Below are positions 16,623-24,873 of a DNA stretch of 64,000 nt, one piece after another. A model generated the notes under the pieces. That model saw nothing but the letters and a program-made list of their open reading frames with translations, was not told the DNA's origin and made no database searches. Origin of the DNA: Micromonospora sp. WMMD1102 (GTDB lineage: Bacteria; Actinomycetota; Actinomycetes; Mycobacteriales; Micromonosporaceae). The stretch covers positions 2,604,001 through 2,668,000 of the forward strand of contig NZ_JARUBN010000001.1 of the NCBI RefSeq assembly GCF_029626265.1. Direction: 5' to 3'. Positions within the stretch are counted from its first letter, which is position 1. Each line of letters opens with the position of its first letter. Position numbers and translations under genes: made by a program.

Positions 16623-17309
16623 ATGGACGCCGACCGGTTCGGCTGCTATCTGGCCGGTGGCCGGCCGGTCGGCGGGCTCCGGGAGCACCCCGGCTGCCGG
16701 GACAGCACCCCGCCCCGGCAGGACCGCCCGGTCCTGCTGCCCGGCGGCCTCTACTTCGCGCTCGAGTCGCGAACCTGGACCGGCGGGATGGCCTTCTACG
16801 ACCCGGAGCTGCCCGGGGTGGTGGCGGCCCGGGCGTACCTGCTCAGCGCCGACCAGTTCGCGGACGTGGCCGCGCAGGAGATGCACCGGGTACCGGGCGG
16901 TCCGCTGGACCTGGTCGAGGCGGCGGTCGCCACCGGGCGGGTCAGCACCGGTCCGGGCCGTTACGAGACGGTGCTCTGCGCCGGCATCCTGGACGGGCAT
17001 CCGGTGCTCACCCTGACCGCGCCGTGGCGGGCCGGGGACGTACCCGCGAACCCGCCGGCACCGGCGTATCTGGCGACGATCGCCCGTGGGCTGCGGGCCA
17101 GTCACGGCTGGACCGAGGCGCGGATCGCCGACTACCTGGCGGGCCGGTCCGGCGCGGCCGGGTCCGGCAACTCCGGCGCCGTCTGGTTGTCGAGCACCCG
17201 CCAGCCCGCTCACCCGGGATCCGGGGCGCCGTCTCCAGCGCCGGCCGGCGGCCCGACCCGGAACCCTGCGCCGTCGGACGGTTCCGGTCACACCTCGGCG
17301 ACTTCCTGA
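16623..17309 (+). CDS. Gamma-glutamylcyclotransferase-like protein with displaced or missing start
   Basis: From the first in-frame ATG the product (MDADRFGCYLAGGRPVGGLR) is 228 aa. The conserved N-terminal substrate loop of the cyclotransferase-like fold, VWYAAYGSN, is encoded just upstream (16596-16622) in the same frame, but no ATG, GTG or TTG lies between that motif and the in-frame TAA at 16509. The central motifs LPGGLYFALESRTWTGGMAF and PGRYETVLCAGILDGHPVL are intact. The last 60 residues after LAGRSGAAG are Pro/Gly/Ser-rich and look like read-through past the family's normal end. Possibilities are a rare start codon, coupling from the lipoprotein gene, or a recent start-codon or frame mutation. 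Confidence in the family is moderate. Confidence 0.55.
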   Translation: MDADRFGCYLAGGRPVGGLREHPGCRDSTPPRQDRPVLLPGGLYFALESRTWTGGMAFYDPELPGVVAARAYLLSADQFADVAAQEMHRVPGGPLDLVEAAVATGRVSTGPGRYETVLCAGILDGHPVLTLTAPWRAGDVPANPPAPAYLATIARGLRASHGWTEARIADYLAGRSGAAGSGNSGAVWLSSTRQPAHPGSGAPSPAPAGGPTRNPAPSDGSGHTSATS

Positions 17310-17419
17310 GCTGGCTCACCCTCGCCACCGCCTACCGGGACGCGTGCCTGGCCGAGGCGGTCTACGACGGTGACCTCGCCGGGGAGACGCCGGTGCGGCC
17401 GGTGCTGGAGATCCCCTGA
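17277..17419 (+). other. Coding-like fragment without a visible start
   Basis: In the second forward frame the stretch ending at TGA 17419 reads HLGDFLSWLTLATAYRDACL and then AEAVYDGDLAGETPVRPVLE, which looks like real protein (mixed hydrophobicity, Trp, Tyr, acidic residues) unlike the arginine-rich shadow sequence before it. No start codon with a ribosome site lies close upstream. It may be the 3' end of a damaged gene located between the cyclotransferase-like ORF and the YbaB gene. Confidence 0.3.
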
Positions 17420-17425
17420 CCGGGC

Positions 17426-17473
17426 AACCGAAACCGTCGGCGCCGGGCGACCGGAAACCGTCGGCGCCGGGCA
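17426..17473. repeat. Two-copy tandem repeat of about 23 bp
   Basis: Two near-identical units containing ACCGTCGGCGCCGGGC lie back to back just after the TGA at 17419. It belongs to the set of short duplications next to stop codons seen across this window. Confidence 0.8.
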
Positions 17474-17496
17474 GACTGGGACCGGGGGGTGACGCG

Positions 17497-17899
17497 GTGG
17501 CCGCAGCGGATGCCGGCAGATGGGAGAACGGCGCGGAACTCGACGCGGCGCAGCGCCGGGTCGACGCCTGGCAGTCGTCCTTCGCCGACCGGGCGGAGCG
17601 GGCCGCCGAGCTGTCCCCGCCGGCTGGCCGGACTGCGGGTGACGGTCCGCGGCGCCGACGGGCTGGTCGAGGCGACGCTCGACCCGGCCGGTGCGCTGGT
17701 CGGACTGCGGTTGGACGAGCGGACCCGGCAACAGCCCGCCGACCGGGTGGCCGAGGAGATCCTGGCCACCGTCCGGGCGGCCCGGGCGGAACTGCTGCGC
17801 AAGGTGACCGAGGCGACGGTGGAGTTGCTCGGCGCCGACGACCCGGGCGGTCAGGCATTGCTCAACTCCTACGGCGGCGGCCGGCTGACGGCACCGTGA
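17497..17899 (+). pseudogene. YbaB/EbfC-family gene with a one-base frameshift
   Basis: The GTG at 17497 (GGGGGG upstream) opens MAAADAGRWENGAELDAAQR and stays coding-like to AERAAELS. There the frame changes: the continuation RRLAGLRVTVRGADGLVEAT lies one base over and runs to TGA 17899. Removing a single C from the CCCC run at 17615-17618 restores one 133-aa protein with the YbaB order helix-strands-helix (final helix DRVAEEILATVRAARAELLR). Either the gene is truly broken or the base call in the homopolymer is wrong. It is the third YbaB-like gene in the window. Confidence 0.75.
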
Positions 17900-18164
17900 G
17901 CCTGCCGCGCGGACCCGTTCGCGGAGAGCTTCCGGATCCGACCTCCGCCCCAGGCTGACCGTCCCTTGTGGAGAGTCGAGCGGTCCGGGCGGCGGTCGGG
18001 GTTCGGCAGGTGTCTGAAGCGGCCGGGGGACCTGGCGGCATCAGTAGGGTGACGGCGCGGGCCGCGTGGCATAGATTCGCGTCGGCATGATCATGGATGA
18101 TCGACGTCGGGAGTGCCGGACGAACCCCCGACCGGCGCCCCGAGGCAGAACGAGAGGTGACTGG

Positions 18165-20207
18165 ATGCACCTACTGTCCGCCAGGCCACGGGCGTGGCAG
18201 TCGGCGCTGGCCGCGACGCTCGCGGCAGCGCTGGTCGCCGGCGCCGCCAGCACGCCGGCCACCGCCGCACCGGGCAACCCGGCCGGTGGCAACGGCCCGT
18301 TCGACGTACTCGACCCGCAGTCCTGGGTGAACCCGGACGGCATGAGCTGGGACGACTACGTCACCCCGCCGAACACGAACTGGGCCGACCCGGGCATCGC
18401 CGGCTCGGTCCGCAACTTCAAGATCGCTCTGGTCACCCTCGACTATCCGGACCAGCCGTTCGTGGTGACCCAGCGGCCCCGGTCGACGGTCTTCGGCAAC
18501 CCCCAGTCGACGGCCGCGAACATCCCGCGCGACCAGGTGGCGACCTTCTACACCGACTTCCTCAACCGGCCGAACGACCTCAACCGCGGCCACACCCTGC
18601 ACGAGTACTGGATGCAGGACTCCAACGGACGGTACGGGGTGGACCTGACCGGGTTCGGCCCGTACGAGATGCCGGCGAAGTCCTACCAGTACGGCATCGA
18701 CAACGGCTTCAACCCCGGTGCCTGCCCCGCCGGCGAGCAGTGTGCCAAGAACATCCGCACCGACGGGCTGGGTGCCTGGCGGGCGGCGGTCGGTGACGAG
18801 GTGGCCGACTCGTTCGAGCTGGTCTTCATCCTCTCCGCCGGACAGGACGAGTCGTCCACCTGGCAGGAGTTCGGCCAGATGATGTTCCAGACCAAGGAGG
18901 ACGTGCCGGACGCCTGGGGCCCGCCGGACCCGAACCTGCCGAACCACGCCCGTACCCGGTACGTCGAGTGGACCTCCTGGAAGGCGGCCTCGACCATCTG
19001 GCCGAACGCCGGAGGTGGCTCCTCCACCCAGGCCGAGAGTTCCGGCATGGGCGTGTACGCGCACGAGCTGAGCCACCTGCTCAGCATCGGCGACAACTAC
19101 AACAACCCGTACGGCGTGCCGTTGCGGCGGGCGTACACCGGGATCTGGAGCATGATGTCGCGCGGCTCGTTCAACGGGCCCGGCGGACCGCACACCCGGT
19201 GGCAGATCCCGCCGGTCAACGGCGGCTCGATGGGTTCGCTGCACACCGTCCGCGACAAGGTCAAGATCGGTCTGCTCGGCGAGGAGCACCTGCTGCGGCT
19301 GAACCGGGAGGCGCTGGCCACCTCCGGCATGGTGGTGGCGACGGTGACCGCCCGGGCGGTGGACGCCGGCCCGAAGGGGCTCACCGGGATCAACATCGCG
19401 ATGAACCGGGACCGGTCACCGGCCTGCGACACCAGCACCGAACCGCTCTGCGACGGCGGCAGCTTCAACAACTACACCGTCGAGGTCGTGGACCGGATGG
19501 GCGCGGACTCGTTCACCCCGGACAGCGGGGTACTGCTGTCGAAGACGAAGAACGCCGACAGCGCGCCCTTCGTTTGGGTGGTCGACGCCAATCCGCAGGA
19601 CATCGACATGATCGACTTCTACCGGCCGGACGGCACCCCGCAGAAGATCACCATGGGGGACTACCGGCAGCTCTCCGACGCGCTGTTCCACGCCGGCACC
19701 CGCTCCGGCAGCGAGTACGAGTACGTGGACGAGGCCAACCGGCTGCACTTCTACGTGCTCGACCACAAGCGGGACGGTGACGGCGTGCTGTCGTACACGG
19801 TGGCGGTGCGCTCGCTCGACGGCGCCGGGCCGGCCAGCCACGGCGTGGCCCTCTCCAGTGGCGAGGTGACCACCGCGACCCGGCCGACCAACCGGGGCGT
19901 GACCTGCTCGTTCACCCTGACCAACACCGGCGCGTACGCGGCCGGCGGCCAGGCGCACCCGGAGAACGTCACCGCCTACCTGAAGTCCGACGTCTACCGC
20001 CTCTCCGCGACGGTCAACGGAAAGGGCTGGCGGGTCGAGTTGCCGAACGCGCTGGCCACGGCCGGGTTCGGCAAATCCGACACGGTCCGGGTCTCGGTCG
20101 GGGCGACCCCGTCGGCCACCCAGACCGGCGTCGTCAGGCTCACCGCCACCTCGGAGAGCGACCCGACGAAGTCCGTGACCAGGCAGTGCCGGGTCCAGAA
20201 GTCCTGA
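18165..20207 (+). CDS. Secreted M6-family (immune inhibitor A-like) metalloprotease
   Basis: This 680-aa protein starts at ATG 18165 with GAGAGGTGA upstream. A Sec signal (residues 1-37, ending TPATAAPG) precedes a catalytic domain with the zinc motif VYAHELSHLLSIGDNY (HExxH near residue 300) and the downstream WSMMSRGSFNGPGG segment typical of M6 peptidases. Residues 560-680 are a beta-rich C-terminal region (VALSSGEVTTATRPTNRGVT, LTNTGAYAAGGQAHPENVTA), resembling the accessory domains of exported actinobacterial proteases. It acts outside the cell on protein substrates. A strong hairpin follows the stop. It is not in an obvious operon. Confidence 0.85.
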   Translation: MHLLSARPRAWQSALAATLAAALVAGAASTPATAAPGNPAGGNGPFDVLDPQSWVNPDGMSWDDYVTPPNTNWADPGIAGSVRNFKIALVTLDYPDQPFVVTQRPRSTVFGNPQSTAANIPRDQVATFYTDFLNRPNDLNRGHTLHEYWMQDSNGRYGVDLTGFGPYEMPAKSYQYGIDNGFNPGACPAGEQCAKNIRTDGLGAWRAAVGDEVADSFELVFILSAGQDESSTWQEFGQMMFQTKEDVPDAWGPPDPNLPNHARTRYVEWTSWKAASTIWPNAGGGSSTQAESSGMGVYAHELSHLLSIGDNYNNPYGVPLRRAYTGIWSMMSRGSFNGPGGPHTRWQIPPVNGGSMGSLHTVRDKVKIGLLGEEHLLRLNREALATSGMVVATVTARAVDAGPKGLTGINIAMNRDRSPACDTSTEPLCDGGSFNNYTVEVVDRMGADSFTPDSGVLLSKTKNADSAPFVWVVDANPQDIDMIDFYRPDGTPQKITMGDYRQLSDALFHAGTRSGSEYEYVDEANRLHFYVLDHKRDGDGVLSYTVAVRSLDGAGPASHGVALSSGEVTTATRPTNRGVTCSFTLTNTGAYAAGGQAHPENVTAYLKSDVYRLSATVNGKGWRVELPNALATAGFGKSDTVRVSVGATPSATQTGVVRLTATSESDPTKSVTRQCRVQKS

Positions 20208-20222
20208 CGCACCCGGCGGGAC

Positions 20223-20253
20223 GCCCGGGGGGTGGCGCGCCGCCCCCCCGGGC
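20223..20253 (+). terminator. Terminator hairpin after the metalloprotease gene
   Basis: GCCCGGGGGG (20223-20232) pairs perfectly with 20244-20253 around an 11-nt loop, 16 bp after the stop. There is no U tract, as is usual in this GC range. Confidence 0.6.
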
Positions 20254-20282
20254 AGCTCGCCGCCAACCCTGGGGGAGGGAAG

Positions 20283-20819
20283 ATGCGACCTCGCCTGCCG
20301 GCGGCGCCGCCACGGCCCCTGCCACTGCGGTCACGGCCCCTGCTGCCCCTGCCACTGCGGTCACGGCCCCTGCTGCCCCTGCCACTGCGGTCACGGCTCC
20401 TGCTGCCGCTGCCACTGCTGGCGCTGCTGCTGCTCGCGGCGCTGGCCGGCTGCGGCGGCGAGGAGCCGCGCGCCGAGCTGACCGTCCGGGTGCTGGTCCG
20501 GGACATCAACATCCGACCCGAGGGTGTCGAGTGCGCCGGCACCGGGCCGTACACCTACTTCCACAACCGGGCGGCGTACCGAGTGGTGGACGGCGACGGA
20601 GAGACGCTGGCCGAGGGTGCGCTGCCGCCGGGGAAGTCGGTCCGGACCTTCACCGAGGATCTGGAGGTGTCCCGCATCCCGACGTTCTGCGAGTTCGCCG
20701 TACCGGTGACGGTGGCCGACCGGAAGGCGTACCGACTGGTCGTGGACGACCGCCGGCCGATCGAGCTGACCCGGGACGACAGCGAGGGACCCGCGCTGGT
20801 CGCGGTGGTGCCGTCGTGA
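20283..20819 (+). CDS. Hypothetical lipoprotein with a repeat-expanded signal peptide
   Basis: This 178-aa protein starts at ATG 20283 behind GGGAGGGAAG. Its signal region is unusually long (about 58 residues) because a 30-bp unit is repeated three times, giving three RSRPLLPLPL-like decapeptides before the lipobox LAALAGC. The mature part (EEPRAELTVRVLVRDINIRP, FHNRAAYRVVDGDGETLAEG) is beta-rich, about 120 residues, with two conserved-looking Cys, and unassigned. The stop overlaps the next start (GTGA), so it is co-translated with the thioredoxin-like lipoprotein and may be its partner at the outer face of the membrane. Confidence 0.65.
   Translation: MRPRLPAAPPRPLPLRSRPLLPLPLRSRPLLPLPLRSRLLLPLPLLALLLLAALAGCGGEEPRAELTVRVLVRDINIRPEGVECAGTGPYTYFHNRAAYRVVDGDGETLAEGALPPGKSVRTFTEDLEVSRIPTFCEFAVPVTVADRKAYRLVVDDRRPIELTRDDSEGPALVAVVPS
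20321..20410. repeat. Three 30-bp tandem repeats in a signal peptide
   Basis: Units 20321-20350, 20351-20380 and 20381-20410 are identical except for two changes in the last. Each adds ten residues (RSRPLLPLPL type) to the hydrophobic and basic leader of the lipoprotein. Confidence 0.9.
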
Positions 20820-21412
20820 CCCGCCGGCACCGACTCGCCGTCCTGGTCGGGCTGGTGATGACTGCCACGGTGGTCGCGGCCGGCTGCACCGGGGACGGCG
20901 GCGGCCGCGAGCCGGCCCCACCGACCGCCGGCGGCGCCGCCGTGCTGCCCGGTCCGGCGCCGGCCGACCTCGCGCTGCGTCCCGCGCCGACCGACCTGCC
21001 CGGCGCGCCGAAGGCAACCGGTACGCTCACCGACGGCAGTCCGCTCGCGCTGGCGGACCTGTGGGTTGACCGGCCGGTGGTGCTGACCTTCTTCACCTCC
21101 TGGTGCAACACCTGCGCCGCCCGGCAGGACGGCCTCAGCCAGCTCGCCCGCGAGCTGCGCGACCGGGTGGTCTTCGTCGGCGTGGCCGGCGACGACGAAC
21201 CGGACGCCCTCCAGGAGTACCTTCGCGGGCACCGGGTGGAATATCCGGTACTCGTCGACGCCGACCAGCGCGTCGCGCGCGCGTACGCGGTCCGGGAACC
21301 TCCGGCGGTGGTCGTCGTCGCCAAGGGCGGCACGCTGCTGCGCGGCTGGCCCGGCGGGGTGGAGGCGACCGCCCTGGACAGTACGTTGCGCACACTTGTA
21401 CTCGCCCCGTGA
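20816..21412 (+). CDS. Thioredoxin-like (TlpA/ResA-type) lipoprotein
   Basis: This 198-aa protein starts at GTG 20816, overlapping the preceding stop. The leader ends in the lipobox VVAAGC. The thioredoxin fold carries the active site FFTSWCNTCAARQDGLSQLA; the CxxC is C-N-T-C rather than C-P-x-C. The cis-Pro position is present (VREPPAVVVVAKGG). TlpA/ResA proteins reduce disulfides of exported proteins or cytochrome apoproteins. Here the likely partner is the Cys-containing lipoprotein just upstream, which is inference from the overlap. Confidence 0.85.
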   Translation: MTRRHRLAVLVGLVMTATVVAAGCTGDGGGREPAPPTAGGAAVLPGPAPADLALRPAPTDLPGAPKATGTLTDGSPLALADLWVDRPVVLTFFTSWCNTCAARQDGLSQLARELRDRVVFVGVAGDDEPDALQEYLRGHRVEYPVLVDADQRVARAYAVREPPAVVVVAKGGTLLRGWPGGVEATALDSTLRTLVLAP

Positions 21413-21438
21413 CCACCACTGGACCGACGGAGACTGGG

Positions 21439-22959
21439 ATGGACACCGACCAGCCGATGAACCCCTACACCGGTGCGCCGAACGGCGACGCGGTGCCGCA
21501 CACCGGCACCGACGGACTCGACGCGGTGTGCCGGGTGGTGGCCGCCGCCGTACCGGCGTACGCGGCCCTGCCGCTGACCACCCGGGCGGAACTGCTCCGC
21601 CGGATCGGTGCCGCGCTGGAGGGTTCCCGGGACGAGATCGTGGCGCTCGGCGACGCCGAGACCGGCCTCGGTACGCCCCGGCTGCACACCGAGCTGACCC
21701 GTACCCGGGTGCAGCTGGAGATGTTCGCCGACGCCGTGGCGGAAGGGTCCTTCCTGGAGGCGGTGATCGACCTGCCGGATCCGGATGCGCTGCCGGCACC
21801 CCGGCCGGACCTACGCCGGATGCTGGTCCCGGTCGGCCCGGTGGCGGTCTACGCCGCGTCGAACTTCCCGCTCGCCTTCTCGGTGCCGGGCGGCGACACC
21901 GCCAGCGCGCTCGCCGCCGGCTGCCCGGTGGTGGTGAAGGCACATCCCGGTCACCCCGGGCTCTCCGACCTGTGCGGTGCGCTGGTCACCAGCGCGTTGG
22001 CCGAGGGGGGCGCCCCGGTCGGCACCTTCGCGGTGGTCCGGGGGATGGAAGCCGGCCGGGAGCTGATCACCCATCCGGCCATCGCGGCCGGCGCCTTCAC
22101 CGGCTCCGCCGCGGGCGGTCGGGCGCTGGCCGACCTGGCCGCCGGCCGCCCCGACCCGATCCCGTTCTACGGCGAACTCGGCTCGCTGAACCCGACCGTG
22201 GTCACCCCGGCCGCACTGGCGGCCCGGGGCAACGCGATCGCCGAGGCTTTCGTCGGCTCGGTCACCATGGGCTCGGGCCAGTTCTGCACCAAGCCCGGCC
22301 TGCTCTTCCTGCCCGCCGGGCACCACCTCGACGGGGTACTCGGCAAGGCGGTCGGGGAGGCGTCGCTCGGCCCGCTGCTGAACGCCCGGATCCGCGACGC
22401 GTACCAGGAGGGGGCCGCCGCGCTGGCCGCGGTGCCCGGGGTACGCACGGTGGTGCCGCCCGCCCCGGTCGAGGAGCCGGGCTTCCGGGCCGGCGCACAA
22501 CTGCTGGCCGTCTCCGCCGGTGACCTGGTTCGGTATGCCGACCGGCTGCTCGAGGAGTGCTTCGGCCCGGCCGCCCTGCTGGTCGAGTACGCCGACGAGG
22601 CGGAACTGCTGGCGGCGCTCGCCGTGGTCCCGGGCGCGCTGACCGCCACCGTGCACGGCGAGGAAGCCGACGAGGTGGCGGCCCGGGTGGTGGAGCTGGC
22701 GGCCCGGCGGGCCGGTCGGGTCATCTGGAACGGCTGGCCGACCGGGGTGGCGGTGACCTGGGCGATGCAGCACGGCGGGCCGTGGCCGGCGACCACCGGC
22801 TCGTTGCACACCTCGGTCGGGGTCACCGCGGTTCGCCGCTTCCTGCGTCCCGTCGCCTACCAGGGGATGCCCGACGAGCTGCTGCCGGCAGCCCTGCGCG
22901 CCAGCAACCCGCTGGGTATCCCGCGCCGGGTGAACGGCGAACTTTCGCTGCCGTCGTGA
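21439..22959 (+). CDS. Aldehyde dehydrogenase (NADP+), 2-oxoglutarate semialdehyde type
   Basis: This 506-aa enzyme belongs to the ALDH superfamily branch that oxidises alpha-ketoglutaric semialdehyde and related aldehydes in sugar-acid or hydroxyproline breakdown. Seen: the cofactor-binding SNFPLAFSVPGGDTASALAA, the general-base Glu in FYGELGSLNPTVV (about residue 247) and the catalytic Cys in GSGQFCTKPGLLF (about 283). The end TSVGVTAVRRFLRPVAYQGM is typical of this branch. GGAG lies 6 nt before the ATG. No dehydratase or transporter of the pathway is adjacent, so the substrate is not fixed by context. The last codons lie inside a 27-bp tandem duplication. Confidence 0.88.
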   Translation: MDTDQPMNPYTGAPNGDAVPHTGTDGLDAVCRVVAAAVPAYAALPLTTRAELLRRIGAALEGSRDEIVALGDAETGLGTPRLHTELTRTRVQLEMFADAVAEGSFLEAVIDLPDPDALPAPRPDLRRMLVPVGPVAVYAASNFPLAFSVPGGDTASALAAGCPVVVKAHPGHPGLSDLCGALVTSALAEGGAPVGTFAVVRGMEAGRELITHPAIAAGAFTGSAAGGRALADLAAGRPDPIPFYGELGSLNPTVVTPAALAARGNAIAEAFVGSVTMGSGQFCTKPGLLFLPAGHHLDGVLGKAVGEASLGPLLNARIRDAYQEGAAALAAVPGVRTVVPPAPVEEPGFRAGAQLLAVSAGDLVRYADRLLEECFGPAALLVEYADEAELLAALAVVPGALTATVHGEEADEVAARVVELAARRAGRVIWNGWPTGVAVTWAMQHGGPWPATTGSLHTSVGVTAVRRFLRPVAYQGMPDELLPAALRASNPLGIPRRVNGELSLPS

Positions 22960-23014
22960 CACGGCGAACTTTCGCTGCCGTCCTGGGACGGCGAAGTCTC
23001 GCTGCCGTCGTGAC
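22934..23014. repeat. Three 27-bp tandem repeats across a stop codon
   Basis: Units 22934-22960, 22961-22987 and 22988-23014 share ACGGCGAA and TCGCTGCCGTC cores. The first unit codes the last residues (NGELSLPS) and stop of the dehydrogenase; the other two duplicate that end downstream, with the TGA kept in the third but lost in the second. Confidence 0.92.
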
Positions 23015-23150
23015 CGTGCGGGGGTGCCGACCACCGGTCGCCGGAGATGTGATTCGGCAGATATGACGGATTCATGCGGATTAAGCTTGGTGAAGACGGG
23101 CGTCGGAGTCCTGGCGCACCGGCAGACCACACCGCAGCAGGAAGGCCGAC

Positions 23151-23306
23151 GTGCTGACCAGCAACCCGCACCCGGGTGTCCGGAGCAGGCCGGCGTACCG
23201 CCGTCGTAGCGCGCCGCCGCACCAGGCCCCACCGCACCGGGCCGGTCGGGGCGCTCGGCGCGGCGGCCCCGGCACGCTGCCGATCCGGGTGACGGGGCGG
23301 CCGTGA
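23151..23306 (+). CDS. Possible small basic protein coupled to the glycosyltransferase-like gene
   Basis: A 51-codon frame begins at GTG 23151 with AGGAAG 7 nt upstream (MLTSNPHPGVRSRPAYRRRS) and ends with a TGA that overlaps the next GTG (GTGA). It is rich in Arg, Pro, His and Gly and has no recognisable domain. The ribosome site and the 4-bp overlap suggest real translation, at least as a coupling leader, but composition bias means chance is possible. Confidence 0.35.
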   Translation: MLTSNPHPGVRSRPAYRRRSAPPHQAPPHRAGRGARRGGPGTLPIRVTGRP

Positions 23307-24685
23307 ACCGCCCGGCGGTCTCGGTGCTGTTGGTCAGTTGGAACGCCCGGGAGCAGACGCGTCGCTGCCTGGACGCGCTTCGCGACGCCAGCGACGGCGC
23401 CCTCCCGTTCGAGGTGGTGGCCGTCGACAATGCCTCGACGGACGGATCCGCCGAGATGCTCGCGGCGGATCCGTTGGTACGGCTGATCCGCAACCGGTGC
23501 AACGTCGGCTACGCGGCGGCGGTGAACCAGGCGTACCGGCAGGCCGTCGGTGAGCTGATCCTGCTGCTCACCGGCGCCGTCCGGATCCGTCCCGGCGCGC
23601 TGGACCTCATGGCCGGCTTCCTCCGCGACCGGCCCGACGCCGCCGGGGTCGGACCGCTGCTGCTCGACCCGGACGGGACGATCCGGCAGCCGGACCTTCC
23701 GCTGCCGGGGTTCCGCTCCGTCGTCGGTGCCGGCGCCCCGTCGCTGCGCCGGCTCCCGGGCTTCCGGCCCGCGCGGCACCGGATCCCGTCGGGCGGCGAC
23801 GCCCTGACCCGGCCACGTCAACTCGCCTCCTGCGACTGCCTGCTGCTCCGCCGCGAGGTGCTGGAGCAGGAGTGGGTCCTCGACGAGCGCTTCCCGGTCC
23901 ACGGGCACGGCCTGATGCTGGCCCGCTCGCTGCGGGACGCCGGGCACCGGCTCTGGACGGTTCCGCAGGCGCTCGCCAGCCGTGACCCGGGTACCTCCGG
24001 CCGACTGCTCGGCACCGCGTCGGGTAGCCGGCACCGCGTCGGCGGACTGGTCCGCTACCTGCGACTGACCGAGCCCCGGCACCGGCTGGCGGTGTTCCGG
24101 CTCGTACTGCTGGCGGAACATCTCGGCAGGCGGATCGGCCGCCGCCGGACGGGCATCGGTCTGCGCGACCTCGCGGCGGCACTCCGGGGCGACGTCGGTG
24201 CGCTTCCCGAGGGCGACGTGCGGCCATGGTCGGTACTCTCCGGCGACGGCCAGTGGGCTGCCGAGCACTACTTCCGGATCGTCACCGGGGAACGCGTGGA
24301 CGACCGGCGGATCCTGCTGGTGCACCGGCCGCGCCGGCTGCGCGGGCGGCGACTGCGGGTCGAGTTCGACGGCTCCTCGATATGGCAGGCCACGCCGCCG
24401 GCCCTGCTGTCCTTCGGCTGGCGCTGGTGGCCGGTTCGGTGGGTCAACGGCTGGTTCGCCGCCGCCGAGGTGCGACGCTGGCTGCACGAGCAGCCCGGCT
24501 TCCGGGTGCTGCGGCTCGACGACACCAGCCGCTACCTGGCCGGCCGGCTCGACGAGGACGAGGTCGTGGCCGCGGCGCCGCCGCGGTTCCGACCGCTCTC
24601 CACCGGCCGGTACGCCCCGCTCGGTGTGGCGGACCCACTCCCGGACCCCGGTCCGGCACCCGCGCTGCCCACCCCGACCACCTGA
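23303..24685 (+). CDS. GT2-family glycosyltransferase-like protein lacking the DxD motif
   Basis: This 460-aa protein begins with a GT-A nucleotide-binding half: VSVLLVSWNAREQTRRCLDA, then FEVVAVDNASTDGSAEML and NVGYAAAVNQAYRQAVGELI. At the place of the metal-binding Asp (usually N-P-D in this subfamily) the sequence is LLLTGAVRIRPG, so the acidic residue is missing. Residues 190-210 (DERFPVHGHGLMLARSLRDA) resemble the family's acceptor-side motif but also lack the usual Asp/Glu. The C-terminal 180 residues are a separate unassigned domain. It may have lost transferase activity or use another metal-independent chemistry. The likely role is surface glycan or glycopeptide modification, uncertain. 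Confidence 0.7.
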   Translation: MNRPAVSVLLVSWNAREQTRRCLDALRDASDGALPFEVVAVDNASTDGSAEMLAADPLVRLIRNRCNVGYAAAVNQAYRQAVGELILLLTGAVRIRPGALDLMAGFLRDRPDAAGVGPLLLDPDGTIRQPDLPLPGFRSVVGAGAPSLRRLPGFRPARHRIPSGGDALTRPRQLASCDCLLLRREVLEQEWVLDERFPVHGHGLMLARSLRDAGHRLWTVPQALASRDPGTSGRLLGTASGSRHRVGGLVRYLRLTEPRHRLAVFRLVLLAEHLGRRIGRRRTGIGLRDLAAALRGDVGALPEGDVRPWSVLSGDGQWAAEHYFRIVTGERVDDRRILLVHRPRRLRGRRLRVEFDGSSIWQATPPALLSFGWRWWPVRWVNGWFAAAEVRRWLHEQPGFRVLRLDDTSRYLAGRLDEDEVVAAAPPRFRPLSTGRYAPLGVADPLPDPGPAPALPTPTT

Positions 24686-24822
24686 GGCCGCCCCACCCGA
24701 GCCCCCCGGAGCTGTCGGCATGCTCGGCACCTGAGGCTGCTGCCCGCATGCTCAGCGGAACGAGCACCCGAGCGGCGTCACCGGTCGACCCCCGTTGCCG
24801 GCCGGCGCGGCACGAGATGTGT

Positions 24823-24857
24823 CGCGGGCCCCGGGACGGTTGGTCCCGAGGCCCGCG
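24823..24857. terminator. Bidirectional terminator
   Basis: CGCGGGCC and CGGGAC (24823-24837) pair with GTCCCG and GGCCCGCG (24843-24857), broken by one bulge, with a 5-nt loop. It lies between two convergent genes. Confidence 0.65.
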
Positions 24858-24873
24858 AGGCGTCCGCTTCTGC

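Noticed and set aside
22934..23014. Three-unit repeat considered as a CRISPR remnant
   Set aside because: Units are contiguous without spacers and duplicate the end of a gene; no cas genes occur in the window.
23303..24685. Mycofactocin glycosyltransferase MftF
   Set aside because: The length and fold fit, but no mftA-E genes are nearby and the upstream small ORF lacks the mycofactocin core motif.
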